Positions 44,025 through 45,123 of a DNA stretch of 45,123 nt are shown here, one piece after another. Positions within the stretch are counted from its first letter, which is position 1. Every line of letters starts with the position of its first letter. The stretch covers positions 1 to 45,123 of the forward strand of contig CAMNOU010000020.1 in the NCBI GenBank assembly GCA_946546945.1, written 5' to 3'. Under the pieces are notes generated by a model. That model saw only the letters and a program-made list of their open reading frames with translations. It was not told the DNA's origin and did not search any database. The position numbers and the translations under genes are program-made. The stretch comes from an uncultured Lachnospiraceae bacterium (lineage in GTDB: Bacteria; Bacillota; Clostridia; Lachnospirales; Lachnospiraceae).

Positions 44025-44170
44025 AAAAAGGGCGCCTCCTTTTTCCAGCAGAAGCCGTATCCGTTTGACAGGCTTCTCATCCGTTATCGTTTTATGCCGA
44101 GCATTTCGACTACCATATCTCTGGCGGCATACGGGATACGAGCAACCAGAAAATAACTCCGTCTGTTGTC

Positions 44171-44848
44171 TCACAATTGCGCAAAACAATCCAGTGTTTG
44201 CTGAAGCAGTCTGAAAAACTTCTCCGCATGATATCCGTCATTTACAGCATGATGGAAATTCGTTGATACCGGAAGTATCGTCCTGCCGTCCCGCTCAAAG
44301 AAACGCCCCACTGTTGTAAATGGTGTATATCGCACATTCTTCGGATCCTTTTTGTAAAAACCGTCCGGTGCAGACATCGACAACGCCGTAAACGAAGTAT
44401 CCGGTGTCACCGACACATCCACACTATCCTGCCGCATTTCGGCAAAATAATAGAGCCGGTCCTCCGCCTCCGCCATCGCTTTATCACTTAAAAACCGATC
44501 GTAATAAACATCAATATCCGTATCGTATTCTGTCACCATATGGGTGAAAAGATGCGGCTTCGCTGCACGTCGAAGGGTATAGCTGGTATTGAGGTGATCG
44601 AACCAGCCGAGCTCCCCGTTTCGCATGACGATGCGATAATCCGGTTCCTTATTTACCGTACAGGTGATCGTCCAGCAGATCAGCGGATAGAACTTGCGGG
44701 CTGTCCGCTTCATATAGGCGTACAGCTCTGTCATATCCAGCTCCACATTCATTCCATAGGAAAAGCCGTCATACGCATCAAAGATCTCTTTTCTGTCCCA
44801 GTTCTCATAGTCTATGTTATGAAATATCACATCCCTGTCTCCCTGCAT
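44171..44848 (-). CDS. Chloramphenicol-acetyltransferase-like protein (CatA family)
   Basis: A 225-residue protein with the type A CAT fold: FHNIDYENWDRKEIFDAYDGFSYGMNVELDMT at the start, FYPLICWTITCTVN, SFTALSMSAPDGFYKKDPK, and the catalytic loop FHHAVNDGYHAEKFFRLLQ near the end, with the catalytic His in HHAVNDGYH. The loop usually reads HHAVCDGYH or similar; Asn replaces Cys here. Such proteins transfer acetyl from acetyl-CoA. Many chromosomal members do not give chloramphenicol resistance, so the substrate is open. Two tandem ATGs (44851, 44848) follow GAGG; the second is better spaced. Confidence 0.82.
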   Translation of the reverse strand: MQGDRDVIFHNIDYENWDRKEIFDAYDGFSYGMNVELDMTELYAYMKRTARKFYPLICWTITCTVNKEPDYRIVMRNGELGWFDHLNTSYTLRRAAKPHLFTHMVTEYDTDIDVYYDRFLSDKAMAEAEDRLYYFAEMRQDSVDVSVTPDTSFTALSMSAPDGFYKKDPKNVRYTPFTTVGRFFERDGRTILPVSTNFHHAVNDGYHAEKFFRLLQQTLDCFAQL

Positions 44849-45123
44849 CATGTTCCCTCTTCTATCTTCTCGTTTTATCTTTCCGCGTATCCTGCTTAAC
44901 AATCTTCATACGTTTATCATATTTTCAAAATGCTTTCGGCACTGACAGAAATGGAACTCGTTTCCATGCTGTTCCTCTCACACATTGCAGCCCTATCTGC
45001 GCTTAGCATAAATTATGTTTCTATTTTACTCGTCTGTACTTGAAATAGCAAGATAGAACAGAAGACAGGATGGTGTAAAGTTACTGTGAGTTGAAATAGA
45101 TTAGAGAGGCTCCAAGATACGAA
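44849..45123. other. Right-hand edge, no gene recognised
   Basis: Besides the ribosome binding site and probable promoter region of the CAT-like gene, I see no open reading frame, RNA or repeat that I can support. A short ggaaACTCGTttcc dyad lies near 44952. The last 100 bases are A-rich and could belong to the next gene's upstream region. Confidence 0.4.

Overview
The window looks like the chromosome of an anaerobic Clostridia bacterium, most likely Lachnospiraceae. The evidence is a complete Firmicutes-type S10-spc-alpha ribosomal super-operon with a KOW protein between map and infA, a zinc-type uS14, an enlarged bL17, a two-gene SufC/SufB-like Fe-S system without SufS/SufU, strong AGGAGG ribosome binding sites, and genes for YhaM, RlmD, MutS2 and a VTC-type polyphosphate polymerase. 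I found no rRNA, tRNA, CRISPR array, IS element or phage gene.

Layout. (1) 1-3914: a minus-strand operon encodes a fucose/arabinose-isomerase-like protein, a small protein with an acyl-carrier-like C-terminus and a SufE-like protein, with a divergent LysR regulator. (2) 3951-11089: minus-strand housekeeping genes (pyridoxamine kinase, nitroreductase, RlmD, YhaM, the SufB/SufC pair, a membrane acyltransferase). (3) 11302-17109: a plus-strand set of mutS2, a two-component system and a phosphohexomutase. (4) 17154-20478: a second LysR regulator, paralogous to the first, with a UroD-like protein and an OFA-type MFS transporter. (5) 20642-37331: the ribosomal super-operon from rpsJ to rplQ, with secY, adk, map, infA and rpoA, all on the minus strand. 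(6) 37332-37854: the rpsJ promoter and leader, an 89-nt hairpin-bounded element and dispersed palindromes. (7) 37855-44851: an AAA-ATPase/PD-(D/E)XK protein, a four-gene VTC polymerase - DUF4956 - ECF sigma - RsgI-like anti-sigma operon, an unrecognised protein, a metallophosphoesterase and a chloramphenicol-acetyltransferase-like protein.

The most interesting signal is regulatory. The promoters of regions 1 and 4, 17.8 kb apart and each beside one of two paralogous LysR genes, carry the same inverted repeat, TATTC-N7-GAATA (2786-2802, 2846-2862, 20563-20579). In both promoters the proximal repeat is centred exactly 52 bp from the upstream edge of a -10-like hexamer, which puts it near -64, the classical LysR activator position. 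This suggests that the two loci form one regulon, linking an importer and a UroD-like methyltransferase to an isomerase-like enzyme with SufE-like and carrier-like partners. I do not recognise this combination as a described pathway.

A second candidate system is the polyphosphate module. The predicted polyP polymerase starts at TTG, and its Shine-Dalgarno sequence lies inside one arm of a 46-nt hairpin. Its operon ends with an ECF sigma factor and an RsgI-like anti-sigma factor whose predicted extracellular tail is about 90 residues, mostly Asp.
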